Source: Blasia pusilla (Eukaryota; Marchantiophyta; Marchantiopsida; Blasiales). Taken from it: DNA of 64,000 bases. Location: the NCBI GenBank assembly GCA_050084515.1, contig CM114271.1, positions 20,460,001 to 20,524,000 of the forward strand. The letters run 5' to 3'. The position numbers were made by a program, and so were the translations under genes. The notes below the pieces were generated by a model. It saw nothing but the letters and a program-made list of their open reading frames with translations, did not search any database and was not told the DNA's origin. Positions 1-11,260 of this stretch are shown piece by piece; position 1 is the first letter of the stretch; the number at the start of each line of letters is the position of its first letter.

Positions 1-262
1 ATCACATTATCTTTACATGGCTTGTGGATCAACTCTACATCCATCAGCGCCAAGGTATCATGCCATCACAGTTGTTTTGGTGTCACTCGATCCTGGGTCT
101 CAAAATACTTGAGTGATATATTATCGGTGAATACTCGAGTCTTGTGGAGCCCTAGATAATGCCGCCACTTCCTCAAGCAATGTACCACCGTGAACAACTC
201 TTTCTCCTGAGTAGGCCATCTCCTTTTAGTATCGCTAAGCTTCTTGCTCTCATATGTCACCG
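1..262 (-). mobile_element. Chromovirus copy B, distal pol part (RNase H), cut off by copy A and the window edge
   Basis: Read on the minus strand, 262-66 encodes a Ty3/gypsy RNase H segment (YESKKLSDT, EKELFTVVHCLRKW, HYLGLHKTRVFTDN). It continues the pol gene of copy B at 7523-9020. The uninterrupted order is visible at 7921-7950, where the codons for YESKKLSD run directly into those for the sequence that starts again at 7523. Copy A therefore split B at this point. The rest of B's pol lies left of the window. Confidence 0.85.
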
Positions 263-1262
263 GTGTCGCGACCCTCATGACCAAACAAGTGCCAAGCGGA
301 ACATCGGAACATTAGCGGGCTCACGCTAAGATGGTTTGCGCGTTGGAGTTGTCTCAAAGAGGAGACAAGAGACGAGACGCGAGCGAGAAGTCGCGTTTCA
401 AATGTGATGGTCGCGACTCTGAAACCTGGACCAAACGCGGAATGAGACTTGAAAGAAGTCAAGTCTGGGAAGTGGGTTGCCAAAGGAAAGATCCGGACTT
501 GGAACGCCACTTGCGTTTGAGAGTTTCTGACTGTATTTATGGCCATAACTTTTAGCGCCAAGATGCGTTTGGAGCAAATAAGAGTGCGTTGGAAAGCTTA
601 TGAAGAGCCGGTTCAAACACACTAAAGATCGCTGCAAACGCATAAGCAGCGGCCGAGACACGACCCGAAAACGACTGTAAGTGGAGTCGTGTTGAGGGCC
701 ACAATGAAGGGCCCGAACCTCTTTTCCCAAAGGGGAGGGATTATTGAAGAACCCCAGAAGTACTAGTAAGGGGGAAGGTGTCCGAGAGTGCTTGGAACCC
801 AAACCCCACTTTGGGCGCCGCGGGGCGGCTCAAGGGCATGGAACGGAATGCGGGTTTGGGCGTTGGGTTGGAAAACCTGCACCAAGTCCATTGAGGCGAT
901 TTTAGACATCCCTCTTGGATTTCACGCCGCGACTCAATTACTTGGGTCTCGGTTCGGAACTCACACGAGGACCGTTGGACGCTTGGGATCGCTAGCGCGT
1001 AAGTGTCGTTTGAGATCCTGGACTAACCAGGAAGTCTGTTCCAAGTCTTGAAGGACTTGCCATGTGTTGGGAGCTAGGAACTAAGGAAGGTTGAGCTTGA
1101 TGAGACGCCGAGTTGAGGACTCGGTGGGTTGGAACGCTGGTTGGCCAAACCCGACTAACGAGAGTGCGTGTTTGGGTGCAGATCGGCGATGAGTTCGAAC
1201 TCATCAACGCACGCTTCCGCAACACTAAAGATTGACGTTCAAGGAGAGTAGGGCGCGACAAG
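263..1262 (+). repeat. 5' LTR of chromovirus copy A
   Basis: It starts TGTCGCG (264) and ends CGCGACA (1260), a 7-bp terminal inverted repeat of the TG...CA type. The primer site follows at once. It matches 6530-7522 along its whole length. Counting the bases shared by both LTRs beyond the inverted repeat gives a unit of about 1000 bp. A minus-strand copy is at 10241-11244 and a more diverged piece at about 31800-32170. Confidence 0.93.
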
Positions 1263-1274
1263 TGGTATCGAGCT
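1263..1274 (+). other. Primer binding site (initiator-tRNA-Met type) of copy A
   Basis: TGGTATCGAGCT directly abuts the 5' LTR. It is one base short of the common plant LTR-element site TGGTATCAGAGC, complementary to the 3' end of initiator tRNA-Met. Copy B has the fuller TGGTATTAGAGC at the same place. Confidence 0.8.
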
Positions 1275-1408
1275 TATCCTTGGTGAGCGAGAACTTGGGG
1301 TCGTGGGATCAGCCGGACGCTTGGGAAATTTCAAGGTAGCGGCTAGACTCGGACGCTCGAGGAGGGACGCAAGAAACGAGGAGGAGATCTGAGTGAGTTG
1401 GCTTGGAG

Positions 1409-2478
1409 ATGGCAATCGAGGAGAACAACAAGCGCCAAAAGCGGCGTGAACGGAGAGAGGAACCAATGCCGGACCGTGAAGCTATAGAGGAGTCGGAGAC
1501 TCAAGAGTGAACGCTAGCCGTGAGGACGCCCCAGTGGCGACTCCTTCCGCGGGGCCAGTGGGCCCAAACTCAGGGGAAAGGACGGAGTCGAGCGAGACGT
1601 TGGACTTGTTGAAGGTGTTGGTGGAGCAGATGTCCCAGCAAAGCAAGCGGATTTCGAGTTAGAGGCCACTCAAACCCGAAAAGTGCGGGCAAAAGCTCTG
1701 CAAAGATTTAACCGCCCACGCCATTTATCGGAGTGGGGCGCCATGAAAGTGAAGGATTTTTACGGAACTAGAACTCTACTTGAGGCGCAGAAGGTGCTTG
1801 CCGAGCAAGACAAGGTGACGGTAGCCGCGTTACTTTCTGAAGGATCATGCTCTACAATGGTGGACCGCTCAACGAGAGGAATATCTGGGCGGTGAGTCAC
1901 CTCTAAGTTGGGAGGAGTTCAAGGAGTTGATTGGGGATCGGTTCACTCCGGAGTACCAAGGGTTGCGTGACACGGTGGAATGCGTGCGGATGCGGCAGAG
2001 TGGTTCCTTAAGCGCGTATGTGAGGGAGTTTAGTGCGAAACTGACTTCTAGTCCGAAGATGGATGAGCACGCGAAGAAGGCTATCTTCATTAGTGGACTC
2101 AAGTCGAGCGCTGAGAAGGCCCTTTACCGAATGCCGACGTTGCCAGAGACCTGCGCGGACCTTCTGAAGCTAGCGGAGCGGATTGGGGACGATGAGGTCC
2201 AAACCCAGAAACCCTTCGAGTCAAAAGTTTTTTTGAAGAAGTCGAAAAATAAGGAGGTGTTCAAAAGAGGCTGGAGTGGGGGCCAACACGAACCAGGAGA
2301 GTCGTCTACCCCGGCAGCAAAACGAGTGGAACTTCATGCGAAGCCGAAAGGAGGACAACACTCAAAGACAGGAACGGCAAGGTCGTATGCTACAACCGTA
2401 TGGCGAACCGGGGGCACTGTCGAAAGGGTGTTCAAACCGAAGGTTAGTAATGGGAGTATGATTTGCGTTTGTTGCTAA
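1409..2478 (+). pseudogene. gag of chromovirus copy A (frameshifted)
   Basis: A Met codon at 1409 opens a short lysine/arginine/glutamate-rich leader peptide that stops at 1508-1510. The Gag frame then continues in another phase (LDLLKVLVEQMSQQSKR near 1600). It shifts again at about 1680-1900, and the capsid part is clearest at 1927-2230 (LRDTVECVRMRQSGSLSAYV, KKAIFISGL). This is a retrotransposon-gag capsid. I see no clear zinc knuckle in the broken C-terminal part. At least three frame changes make it non-functional. Copy B carries the same protein on the minus strand. Confidence 0.8.
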
Positions 2479-2849
2479 GCATCTGTTGGCGGGCGATATG
2501 GAGACGTCCCTTCAAGTCACCAAGAGGATGCACAATTTGGTGTACCTAAGATCCAAGATTGCTGATCGCGATGTGTTGTTGCTCGTGGATACAGGTGCTT
2601 CGCAGACTCCTTCCTAAGCCCGAGAATCGTGAAGGAACCGGGCCGTCTACCTCTAAGGCGGACGAGCCCATTCGAGTGGGATTTGCAGGAGGCAAGTCTC
2701 ATCGGACTTCTGATTTGGTCTTGGGTTTGATAGTAGGATGCCGGGTATTCGAGTTGAAGGAGAATTTCACTGTATGCAAAATGGACGGCATTGACGGAGT
2801 TTTGGGGAATACATTCCTAGATGCGTATGAGGTGGAGTTAAGACGCTGA
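2479..2849 (+). pseudogene. Aspartic protease of chromovirus copy A
   Basis: LVDTGAS at 2582-2602 is the retropepsin active-site motif (D-T/S-G-A). Downstream, 2559-2849 continues in another frame with LGLIVGCRVFELKENF and DGVLGNTFLDAYEVE; the latter resembles the retropepsin C-terminal motif (ILG-like, hydrophobic-hydrophobic-G-x-x-F). The catalytic motif and the C-terminal part are in different frames, so the domain is broken. Confidence 0.75.
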
Positions 2850-4288
2850 CCATTGAGGTTGAGCGTCTTGCTAAAAGGCAAACGGTTACAGGTGCGGTTG
2901 GTCCGTGAGGTTCCAGCAAAGATGGAGTTGGTGAACTCGATCACAAGGAGGAGCATGACTGAGTTGGAGGATGGATTTCTCTGCTTGATGAGACAAGTGG
3001 AGGAGGCTACAAGCAAGATATCTGCAGAGATCGACGCCGCCTCAAGGGGAATCCAGAACCACTCGGGAAGTGGTCCAGAGTTTGAGGATGTCTTGACAAA
3101 TGAGCTTCCGATGAATTGCCGCCGATAGAGCCATAGATCATAAGATAGAGATCATACCCGGTTCCCAACCGCCTTCAAAAGCACCATATAGGTTGAATCA
3201 GGAGGAACTTCTTGAGTTGAAAAAGTAGTTAAGTGAGCTCTTGGAAAAGGGTTACATTAGGACTAGCAAGTCACCTTATGGAGCACCTGTTCTCTTTGTA
3301 AAGAAGAAGGATGGAAAGATGAGGTGTGTGTTGATTACCGTGGCACCGAACAAAGTGACGGTTCGAACAATTATCCTCTTCCAAGGATAGATGATCTCTT
3401 TGATAGGCTGGCAGGCGCGAGATATTTCAGTAGGATTGACTTGAAGTCAAGATATCACCAGATTCGGATTGTCGAGGCAGATGTGGAGAAGACTGCGTGC
3501 AGGACGAGATACGGTTCCTTTGAGTTTGTAGTGATGCCTTTTGGTCTATGTAACGCGCCTCCGACGTTCACCACATTGATGAACTCCATTTTTCACAAGG
3601 AAATGGATGAGTATGTTATCATCTATATCGATGATATACTTATCTATTCGAAGTCACTAGAGGAGCACGTTCGACATGTGAGAACGGTCTTTCTAAGCTA
3701 AGGGCAAATCACCAGATGCGAATGTAGAGAAGAGCGAATTTGGTTTGAGTAAGATCAAATTCTTGGGTCACGTGGTCGTGCAGATGGCGCCACCCGACAT
3801 GGAAAAGGTAAAGGCGATTTCGAGTGGGAACCCCATCCCCTTTGTAAAGGGATGAGGAGGTTCATAGGTGCGGTGCAATTTTATCGCACTTATGTGAAAA
3901 ACTTTTCGGAATTGTGAGACCTCTCACGGATTGACGGTAAAGTTTGCCAACACGACTTGGACCCAGGAAGTTAATGAGGCATTCAACCGAGTGAAGATTC
4001 TATCGTAGGAACCAATGTTAAAGTCGCCGGAGTTTGACAAACCGTTCAAGTGCATACCGGATGCTAGTGATTTCGCGGTTGCAGTGGAATGTTGGTGCAA
4101 GAAGGAGACCGGTGGCATATGAGAGCAAGAAGCTTAGCGACATCGAAAGGAGATGGCCTACTCACGAGAAAGAGTTGTTCGTGGTGGTACATTGCTTGAG
4201 GAAGTGGCGGCATTATCTAGGGCTCCACAAGACTCGAGTATTCACCGATAATATATCACTCAAGTATTTTGAGACCAGGATCGAGTGA
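2850..4288 (+). pseudogene. Reverse transcriptase and RNase H of chromovirus copy A
   Basis: The stretch 2853-3128 holds the pol linker leading to the RT. The palm lies in the open frame 3324-3701: DLKSRYHQIRI, VVMPFGLCNAPPTF, and the catalytic YIDD at 3624-3635. A connection follows (KIKFLGHVV near 3755, then the region near 3860), and RNase H covers 4034-4288 (YESKKLSDIERRW, HEKELFVVVHCLRKW). An in-frame TAG near 3228 stands where copy B has a Gln codon, and several indels follow. The RT is of the gypsy type, ancestrally complete but dead here. Confidence 0.9.
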
Positions 4289-5639
4289 CACCAAACAATC
4301 GGTGGCATGATACCTTGGCACTCATGGATGTAGAGTTGATCCACAAGCCAGGTAAAATAATGTGATTCCAGATCGTTAAGTCGCAAGGAGGAACACATGC
4401 CATCGCGACACAGTCTTGAGAGCAATGTTCCCTAAGGAAACAGATCTTGAGAGAAGGATTCGTGAAGGATATATGAAGGATGCTCAAGCAGGAGAATACC
4501 CGAGGAAGTTGAAGCAGGGGTGAGAAGGTGGCCAACATAAGTTTGAGGCACGGTTTACTAAGGTTCAAACAGAGTAGGATCTATGTAGGGCAAGGCGAGG
4601 ATGCGGACCAAGGTGTTAGCGGAATGTCACGACGGACCCTTGGCAAGACATAAAGGAGAGAAATCACGCTAGCTGTTCTTTTCAAGAAGGTTTTGGCCCA
4701 ACATGAAGGAGGATGTTGCTCAATAGAAGCGAATAGAGTCTCTTATGATAAGAAACAAGGCTTTGTGCATCCCTTGCCGATGAAGGACCCTTGCAAAGTG
4801 TGAGTATGGATTTCATCACAAGTCTTAAACTGGGGATACAACGCTATACTTGTGATTGTTGATCGGTTTAGCAAGTACGCAAGAGGCCGATGGTATGTCA
4901 AGACAACGCAACTATTCCTCAGCTGGTGGCGTGCTCATGGTTTGCCGAGAGCATTGTTTCAGATCGATCCAAACTTTACTGCTCGGAAGCACTTGTTCGA
5001 AGGTTTAAGACCAAGCTGAGTTTGATGACGTCTTCCACCCACGCACGGATGGACAACTGAAAAGGTAAACTCTATCGTGAATCAAGATTTGAGGAATTAT
5101 GTCAATGCCGATCAACGCGATTGGGTCAGGTGGTCGAGCATGGCGGAATATCGCTACAACTCGACCAAGATTCTCGCAACAGAGAATCTCCGTTTCTCCT
5201 GGCAAATGGACGAGCCAAAAGGGCCTCTTGATCTAGCCCTTTCGGAAGGGTACTACATTGGCACGAACACGACAAGCGTTTACGGCAGAAAGTTTGTTGG
5301 TAGAGATGCAAGAACGAGAAGAGAGCGCGAGGCGAAGTCTTGCAAAGGCTCAAATGAGGTACGTTAAGCATGCTAACAAGAGTCGGCGCCAAGTACGATT
5401 CCAAGTTGGAGAACAAGTGTGGTTGAGTGTGAAGAATCTCACTCTTCCGAAAGAGTTGTGTCATGGTCGCCCGCCAAGTATGGTGGACCGTATGTGATTG
5501 TGACAAACCCGTTTGAGGATGTGTATACGTTGAGGCTGCCGGACGAGTTCAAGATTCACCCGACCTTTCATGTGTCATTGTTGAAGAAATACCTTCAAGA
5601 TAATTGACGTTTCGAGCGGAGACAGGTGGTGAGACCGCA
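4289..5639 (+). pseudogene. Integrase of chromovirus copy A
   Basis: The zinc-binding N-terminus and catalytic core are scattered over three frames between 4400 and 5080. The region after the core is clearer: QDLRNYVNADQRDWVRW (5080-5131). A GPY/F-like C-terminal module follows at 5419-5607 (KYGGPYVIVTNPFEDVY, FKIHPTFHVSLLKKY). Stops and frame changes show it is inactive. The order RT-RNase H-integrase places the element in Ty3/gypsy. Confidence 0.82.
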
Positions 5640-5842
5640 CCCCGGTCATCGTAAATGAGGAGCCGGAGTTTGAGGTGGAAACCATCTTACGTTCGAGGCG
5701 TCGGGCCAACAAGTATGAATACTTGGTAAAATGGAAGGGCTACCATGTGAAGGAGGCCACTTGGATTGCGGAGGCGGATTTGGAACACGCGCAAGAATTA
5801 TTGCGTGACTTCAAGCGAACACAAGCGAAGCACATACGTTAG
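5640..5842 (+). pseudogene. Chromodomain at the C-terminus of the copy A integrase
   Basis: An open frame from about 5643 to the stop at 5840-5842 encodes a chromodomain: FEVETILRSRR, then YEYLVKWKGY and ATWIAEADL, then a C-terminal helix with QELLRDFKRTQ. The aromatic positions in YEYLVKWKGY and ATW are those that form the methyl-lysine cage in the HP1/CHD family. It lies just behind the GPY/F-like module, the place used by chromoviruses. The domain looks intact although the upstream pol frames are broken. Confidence 0.9.
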
Positions 5843-6529
5843 TACGAGGAGAAGCTAGAGACATGACTTGTTATCACTGGAATCTTGGGCCGAAGGCCGT
5901 TGTAACTAGAATATGCTAGTGTTGCAATAAAGGAGTGTATGTATTTGGAGATTCGATACCAGTGTTGATTGCAATTTGTATGTGGTAGTGCATGGCTATG
6001 AGTCGTTCATCATAGACTTAGAATGTACGACAAGAGGACGACAAGGAGTATTTGAGGTGAGAGTCAGATGTGGATAAGCACCTAGAACAGACCTTGTGTT
6101 GGATTACACTCGGGCTCGCCCTAGCGTCGGGCGGGGCAGATGAAGTCTGTCTTGGGGCTTGGGGTGATCTTACTTGTGGCCACATAAGTAAACTTAGTGA
6201 CGCGCCTAAGTCGAATACGAGAGCGACCCAATAGTAGTACGATTTTTGGACCAGGTAAACAGTGTGATGTTTACAATAATGAGTCGAAAGAGTCTAAGGT
6301 TGCACACTTAGTGAGCTTATTTGATAGGTTAGTTCCTTGAACTAGTCCAGGCTTATCGAAGATGAGAGGCTAATAATTCTAAGTGGGGCAAAGCGACAAC
6401 TAAAGACTAAGAGGAATTGCGTGTTAGCCACCAGAACGCAATTCAATGTCAAGGGGTAGGCTGCCCAGGAGACTTGACATAATAAAGGTTTGCGTTGATG
6501 ATGGCATCAACCTCTAAAAGAGGGGTGAG
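5843..6529 (+). other. 3' untranslated region and polypurine tract of copy A
   Basis: No coding potential was recognised in these ~690 bp. A short hairpin (gttgatg/catcaac, 6493-6510) stands before the purine-rich stretch aaaagaggggtgag (6516-6529). That stretch abuts the 3' LTR and is the likely plus-strand priming site. Confidence 0.65.
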
Positions 6530-7522
6530 TGTCGCGACCCTCATGACCAAACAAGTGCCAAGCGGAACATCGAACATTAGCGGCTCACGCTAAGATGGTT
6601 TGCGCGTTGGAGTTGTCTCAAAGAGGAGACAAGAGACGAGACGCGAGCGAGAAGTCGCGTTTCAAATGTGATGGTCGCGACTCTGAAACCTGGACCAAAC
6701 GCGGAATGAGACTTGAAAGAAGTCGAGTCTAGGAAGTGGGTTGCCAAAGGAAAGATCCGGATTTGGAACGCCACTTGCGTTTGAGAGTTTCCGACTGTAT
6801 TTATGGCCATAACTTTTAGCGCCGAGATGCGTTTGGAGCAAATAAGGGTGCGTTGGAAAGCTTATGAAGAGCCATTTCAAACACACCAAAGATCGCTGCA
6901 AACGCATACGCACCGGCCGAGACACAACCCGAAAACGACTGTAAGTGGAGTCGTGTTGAGGGCCACAATGAAGGGCCCGAACCTCTTTTCCCAAAGGGGA
7001 GGGGTTATTGGAGAACCCCAGAAGTACTAGTAAGGGGGAAGGTCTCCGAGAGTGCTTGGAACCCAAACCCCACTTTGGGCGCCGCGGGGCGGCTCAAGGG
7101 CATGGAACGGAACGCGGGTTTGGGCGTTGGGTTGGAAAACCTGCACCAAGTCCATTGAGGCGATTTTAGACATCCCTCTTGGATTTCACGCCGCGACTCA
7201 ATTACTTGGGTCTCGGTTCGAACTCACACGAGGACCGTTGGACAGTTGGGATCGCTAGGCGTAAGTGCCGTTTCAGATCCTTGACTAACTAGAAGTCTGT
7301 TCCAAGTCTTGAAGGACTTGCCATGTGTTGGGAGCTAGGAACTAAGGAAGGTTGAGCTTGATGAGACGCCGAGTTGAGGACTCGTGGGTTGAACGCCGTT
7401 GGCCAAACCCGACTAACGAGAGTGCGTGTTTGGGTGCAGATCGGCGATGAGTTCGTGACTCATCAACGCACGCTTCCGCAACACTAAAGATTGACGTTCA
7501 AGGAGAGTAGGGGCAAGACAAG
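6530..7522 (+). repeat. 3' LTR of chromovirus copy A
   Basis: It starts TGTCGCG at 6530 and ends GACA at 7517-7520 followed by ag. It is almost identical to 263-1262. Most differences are single-base length changes in short homopolymers. The outer flank is the RNase H region of copy B. Confidence 0.92.
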
Positions 7523-8350
7523 CACCGGTCTCCCTTCTTGCACCAACATTCCTGGAACCGCGAAATCACTAGCATCGGTATGCACTTCGAACCGTTTGTC
7601 AAACTCCGGCAGCCTTCAACACCGGTTCCCGCGATAGAATCGCTTCACTCGGTTGAATGCCTCATTAACTTCATGGGTCCAAGTCGTGTTGGCAAACTTT
7701 GATGTCCAATCCGTGAGAGGTCTTACAATTCCCAAAAAGTTTTCACCATGAACCTCCTCAAGACAATGGATGGGGTTCCCACTGAATCGCCTTCACCTTC
7801 TCCATGTCAGATCGATGCCATTTGCATCGACCACGTGACCCAAGAATTTGATCTTATCAAACCAAATTCGCTCTTCTCTACATTCGCATACAGCTGATTT
7901 GCCCTCAGTGTCGCTAAGCTTCTTGCTCTCATATGCCACCGGTCTCCCTTCTTGCACCAACATTCCTGCAACCGCGAAATCACTAGCATCCGTATGCACT
8001 TCGAACGGTTTGTCAAACTCCGGCAGCTTTAACATTGGTTCCTGCGATAGAATCTGCTTCACTCGGTTGAATGCCTCATTAACTTCATGGGTCCAAGTCG
8101 TGTTGGCAAACTTTGATGTCCAATCCGTGAGAGGTCTTACAATTCCCAAAAAGTTTTTCACATAAGTACGATAAAATTGCACCGCACCTATGAACCTCCT
8201 CATCCCCTTTACAATGGATGGGGGTTCCCACTCGGAAATCGCCTTTACCTTTTCCATGTCTGGACTGACGCCATCTGCACTGACCACGTGACCCAAGAAT
8301 TTGATCTTACTCAAACCAAATTTGCTCTTCTCTACATTCGCATACAGTTG
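7523..8350 (-). repeat. ~400-bp tandem duplication in RT/RNase H of copy B
   Basis: The segment from 7523 to about 7905 is repeated from 7938 to about 8350. Both copies encode the FEVHTDASDFAVAG and TWTHEVNEAFNRV region and the KIKFLGHVV region. The join is visible in the minus-strand frame, where YESKKLSDT runs into a second copy of the upstream sequence. Confidence 0.75.
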
Positions 8351-9020
8351 ATTTGCCCTTAGCTTAGACAAGACCGCTCTCACATGTCGAACGTGCTCCT
8401 CTAGTGACTTCGAATAGATAAGTATGTCATCGATATAGATGATAACATACTCATCCATTTCCTTGTGAAAAATGGAGTTCATCAATGTGGTGAACGTCGG
8501 AGGCGCGTTACATAGACCGAAAGGCATCACTACAAACTCAAAGGAACCGATCTCCCCCCGCACGTCTTCTCCACATCCGCCTCGACAATCCGACTGGTGA
8601 TATCTTGACTTCAAGTCAATCCTACTGAAATATCTCGCTGCCGACCTATCAAAGAGATCATCTATCCTTGAAGAGGATAATTGTTCCGAACCGTCACTTT
8701 GTTCGATTGCACGGTAATCAACACACTGACCTCATCTTTCCATCCTTCTTCTTTACAAAGAGAACAGGTGCTCCATAAGGTGACTTGCTAGTCCTAATGT
8801 AACCCTTTTCCAAGAGCTCACTTAATTGCTTTTTCAACTCAAGAAGTTCCTCCTGATTCAACCTATATGGTGCTTTTGAAGGCGGTTGGGAACCGGGTAT
8901 GATCTCTATCTTATGATCTACGGCTCTATGCGGCGGCAATTCAGTCGGAAGCTCATTTGTCAAGACATCCTCAAACTCCTGGATCACTTCCTGGAGTGGT
9001 TGGGACTCCCCTTGAGGCAA
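7793..9020 (-). pseudogene. Reverse transcriptase of chromovirus copy B
   Basis: On the minus strand the 9020-8718 frame gives the N-terminal fingers ([35 protein letters not shown]). The frame 8614-7793 gives the palm, with VVMPFGLCNAPPTF, the catalytic YIDD, and DGVSPDMEKVKAISEW. A frameshift lies between them near 8650-8710. The following RNase H is split by the tandem duplication and by copy A. Confidence 0.88.
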
Positions 9021-9183
9021 AGTGTCCCGATCTCTGGACAGATATCGCTTGTAGCCTCCTCCACTTGTCTCATCAAGGAGAGAAATCCATCCTCCAACTC
9101 AGTCATGCTCCTCCTTGTGATCGAGTTCACTAACTCCATTTTCGCTGGAACCTCATGAACCAACCGCACTCAGAATCGTTTGC

Positions 9184-10093
9184 CTTTTTTAGCAAGACGC
9201 TCAACCTCAATGGTCGGGCGCCTTTCCACCTCATACGCATCTAGGAATGTATTCCCCAAAACTCCGTCAATGCCATCCATTTCGACACAAAGTGAAATTC
9301 TCCTTCAACTCGAATACCCGCATCTCATGTCAAACCCAAGACCAAATCAAGTCCGATGAGACTTGCCTCCCGCAAATCCCACTCGAATGGGCTCGTCCGC
9401 TTAGAGGTAGACGGCCCAGTTCCTTCACGATTCTCGGCTTAGGAAGGAGTGCGAAGCACCTAGAAGTCGGGCCAAGACTAAACTCCCTCACATACGCGCT
9501 TAAGGAACCACTGCCGCATCCGACGCATTCCACCGTGTCGCGCAACCCTTGGTACTGGAGTGAACCGATCCCCAATCAACTCCTTGAACTCCTCCCAACT
9601 TAGAGGTGACTCGCCGCCAGATATTCCTCTCATTGAGTGCCCACCATTGTAGAGCATGATCCTTCAGAAAGTAACGGCTACCGTCACCTTGTCTCGCCAG
9701 CACCCTCTCGCGCTCGGGCATACGATTCCATTCAGAAGGAAATCCTTCACTTTCATGAGCGCCCACTCCAAGAAATGGCGTAAGGGTTCGTCTTGCAGAG
9801 CTTTTTGCCCGCACCGGTTTCGAGTGGCCTCTAACTCTGCAATCCGCTTGCTTTGCTGGGACATCTGCTCCACCAACACCTTCAACAAGTCCAACGTTTG
9901 GCTCGACTCGGTCCGTTCCCTCGAGTTTGGGCCCACCGCCCCGTGGAAGGATTCGCCCCGAACGCCCTCAAGATCGGCGTTCAGCTCTTCGAGTCTCCGT
10001 CTCCTCTATAGCTTCACGGTCCGGCATTGGTTCCTCTCTTGGTTCACATCGCTTGATTCGGCGCTTCTTGGGTTGTTCTCCCTCGATCGCCAT
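9184..10093 (-). pseudogene. gag fused to a protease remnant, chromovirus copy B
   Basis: The gag start is the ATG at 10093-10091 on the minus strand. The central part (LDLLKVLVEQMSQQSKRIAE) and the capsid (QGLRDTVECV, GSLSAYVREFS) match copy A. After AYVREFS the sequence jumps straight to the region behind the protease active site (RCFALLPKPRIVKELGR). Relative to copy A, about 550 bp are missing: the rest of capsid and the DTGAS motif. Confidence 0.75.
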
Positions 10094-10228
10094 TTCCAAG
10101 CCAACTCACTCAGATCTCCTCCTCGTTTCTTGCATCCCTCCTCCAGCGTCCGAGTCTAGCCGCTACCTTGAAATTTCCCAAGCGTCCGGCTGATCCCACG
10201 ACCCCAAGTTCTCGCTCACTAAGGATTA

Positions 10229-10240
10229 GCTCTAATACCA
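10229..10240 (-). other. Primer binding site of copy B
   Basis: On the minus strand TGGTATTAGAGC follows the LTR directly. It differs by one base from the common plant initiator-tRNA-Met site, and it is better preserved than the site in copy A. Confidence 0.78.
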
Positions 10241-11244
10241 CTTGTCGCGCCCCTACTCTCCTTGAACGTCAATCTTTAGTGTTGCGGAAGCGTGCGTTGA
10301 GTAGGTCACGAACTCATCGCCGATCTGCACCCAAACACGCACTCTCATTAGTCGGGTTTGGCCAACCTGCGTTCCAACCCACCGAGTCCTCAACTCGGCG
10401 TCTCATCAAGCTCAACCTTCCTTAGTTCCTAACTTCCAACACATGGCAAGTCCTTCAAGACTTGGAACAGACTTTCTGGTTAGTCCAAGGATGTGAAACG
10501 ACACTTGCGCGCCTAGCGATCCCAACTGTTCAACGGTCCTTGGATGAGTTCCGAACCGAGACCCAAGTAATTGAGTCGCGGGGTGGAATCCAAGAGGGAT
10601 GTCTAAAATCGCCTCAATGGACTTGGTGTAGGTTTTCCAACCCAACCCCCAAACTCGCATTGTGTTCCATGCCCTTAAGCCGCCCCGCGGCGCCCAAAGT
10701 GGGGTTTGGGTTCCAAGCACTCTCGGAGACCTTCCCCTTTACTAGTACTTCTGGGGTTCTCCAATAACCCCTCCCCTTTGGGAAAAGAGGGTCGGGCCCT
10801 TCATTGTGGCCCTCAACCCGACTCCACTTACAATCGTTTTTTGGGTTGTATCTCGGCCGCTGCGTATGCGTTTGCAGCGATCTTTGGTGCGTTTGGACCG
10901 GCTCTCCATAAGCTTTCCAATGCATCCTTATTTGTTCCAAACGCATCTTGGAGCTAAAAGTTATGGCCATAAATACAGTCGGAAACTCTCAAACGCTAAT
11001 GGCGTTCCAAATCCGGATCTTTCCTTTGGCAACCCACTTCCTAGACTCGACTTCTTTCAAGTCTCATTCGCATTTGGTCCAAGTTTCTCAATCGCGACCA
11101 TAACAGCTGAAACGCGGTTCCTCGCTCGCGTCTCGTCTCTTGTCTCCTCTTTGAGACAACTCCAACGCGCAAACCATCTTAACGTGAGCCCGCTAATGTT
11201 CCGATGTTCCGCTTGGCACTTGTTTGGTCATGAGGGTCGCAACA
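10241..11244 (-). repeat. 5' LTR of chromovirus copy B
   Basis: It is the reverse-complement match of 263-1262. The inner end is TGTCGCG (plus strand, 10243), the outer end GTCGCAACA (to 11244), with one change from the family terminus. The next bases belong to gag of copy C, so this is an insertion boundary. Confidence 0.9.
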
Positions 11245-11260
11245 TCAGGAGCCACAGAGG

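Larger units (their letters stand above)
263..7522 (+). mobile_element. Ty3/gypsy chromovirus copy A, full length but frame-broken
   Basis: Order seen: LTR, tRNA-iMet-like primer site, gag, aspartic protease, reverse transcriptase, RNase H, integrase, chromodomain, polypurine tract, LTR. The two ~1 kb LTRs are nearly identical, so insertion is fairly recent. The flanking 5 bp caccg at 258-262 and 7523-7527 is a target duplication if one outer base on each side is counted in the LTR. The target is the RNase H region of copy B. Many single-base indels break gag and pol, so the copy cannot make a complete Pol. Chromoviruses are gypsy elements whose integrase carries a chromodomain thought to steer insertion to marked chromatin. 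Confidence 0.93.
7523..11244 (-). mobile_element. Chromovirus copy B, 5' part (LTR, gag, protease remnant, RT), minus strand
   Basis: Same family as copy A, opposite strand: LTR 11244-10241, primer site 10240-10229, gag from 10093, reverse transcriptase 9020-7793. It is interrupted at 7522/7523 by copy A and resumes at 262. Its outer LTR end (about 11244) abuts the gag of family II copy C, so B inserted into C. Two internal defects are a gag-to-protease deletion and a tandem duplication in RT. Confidence 0.9.
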
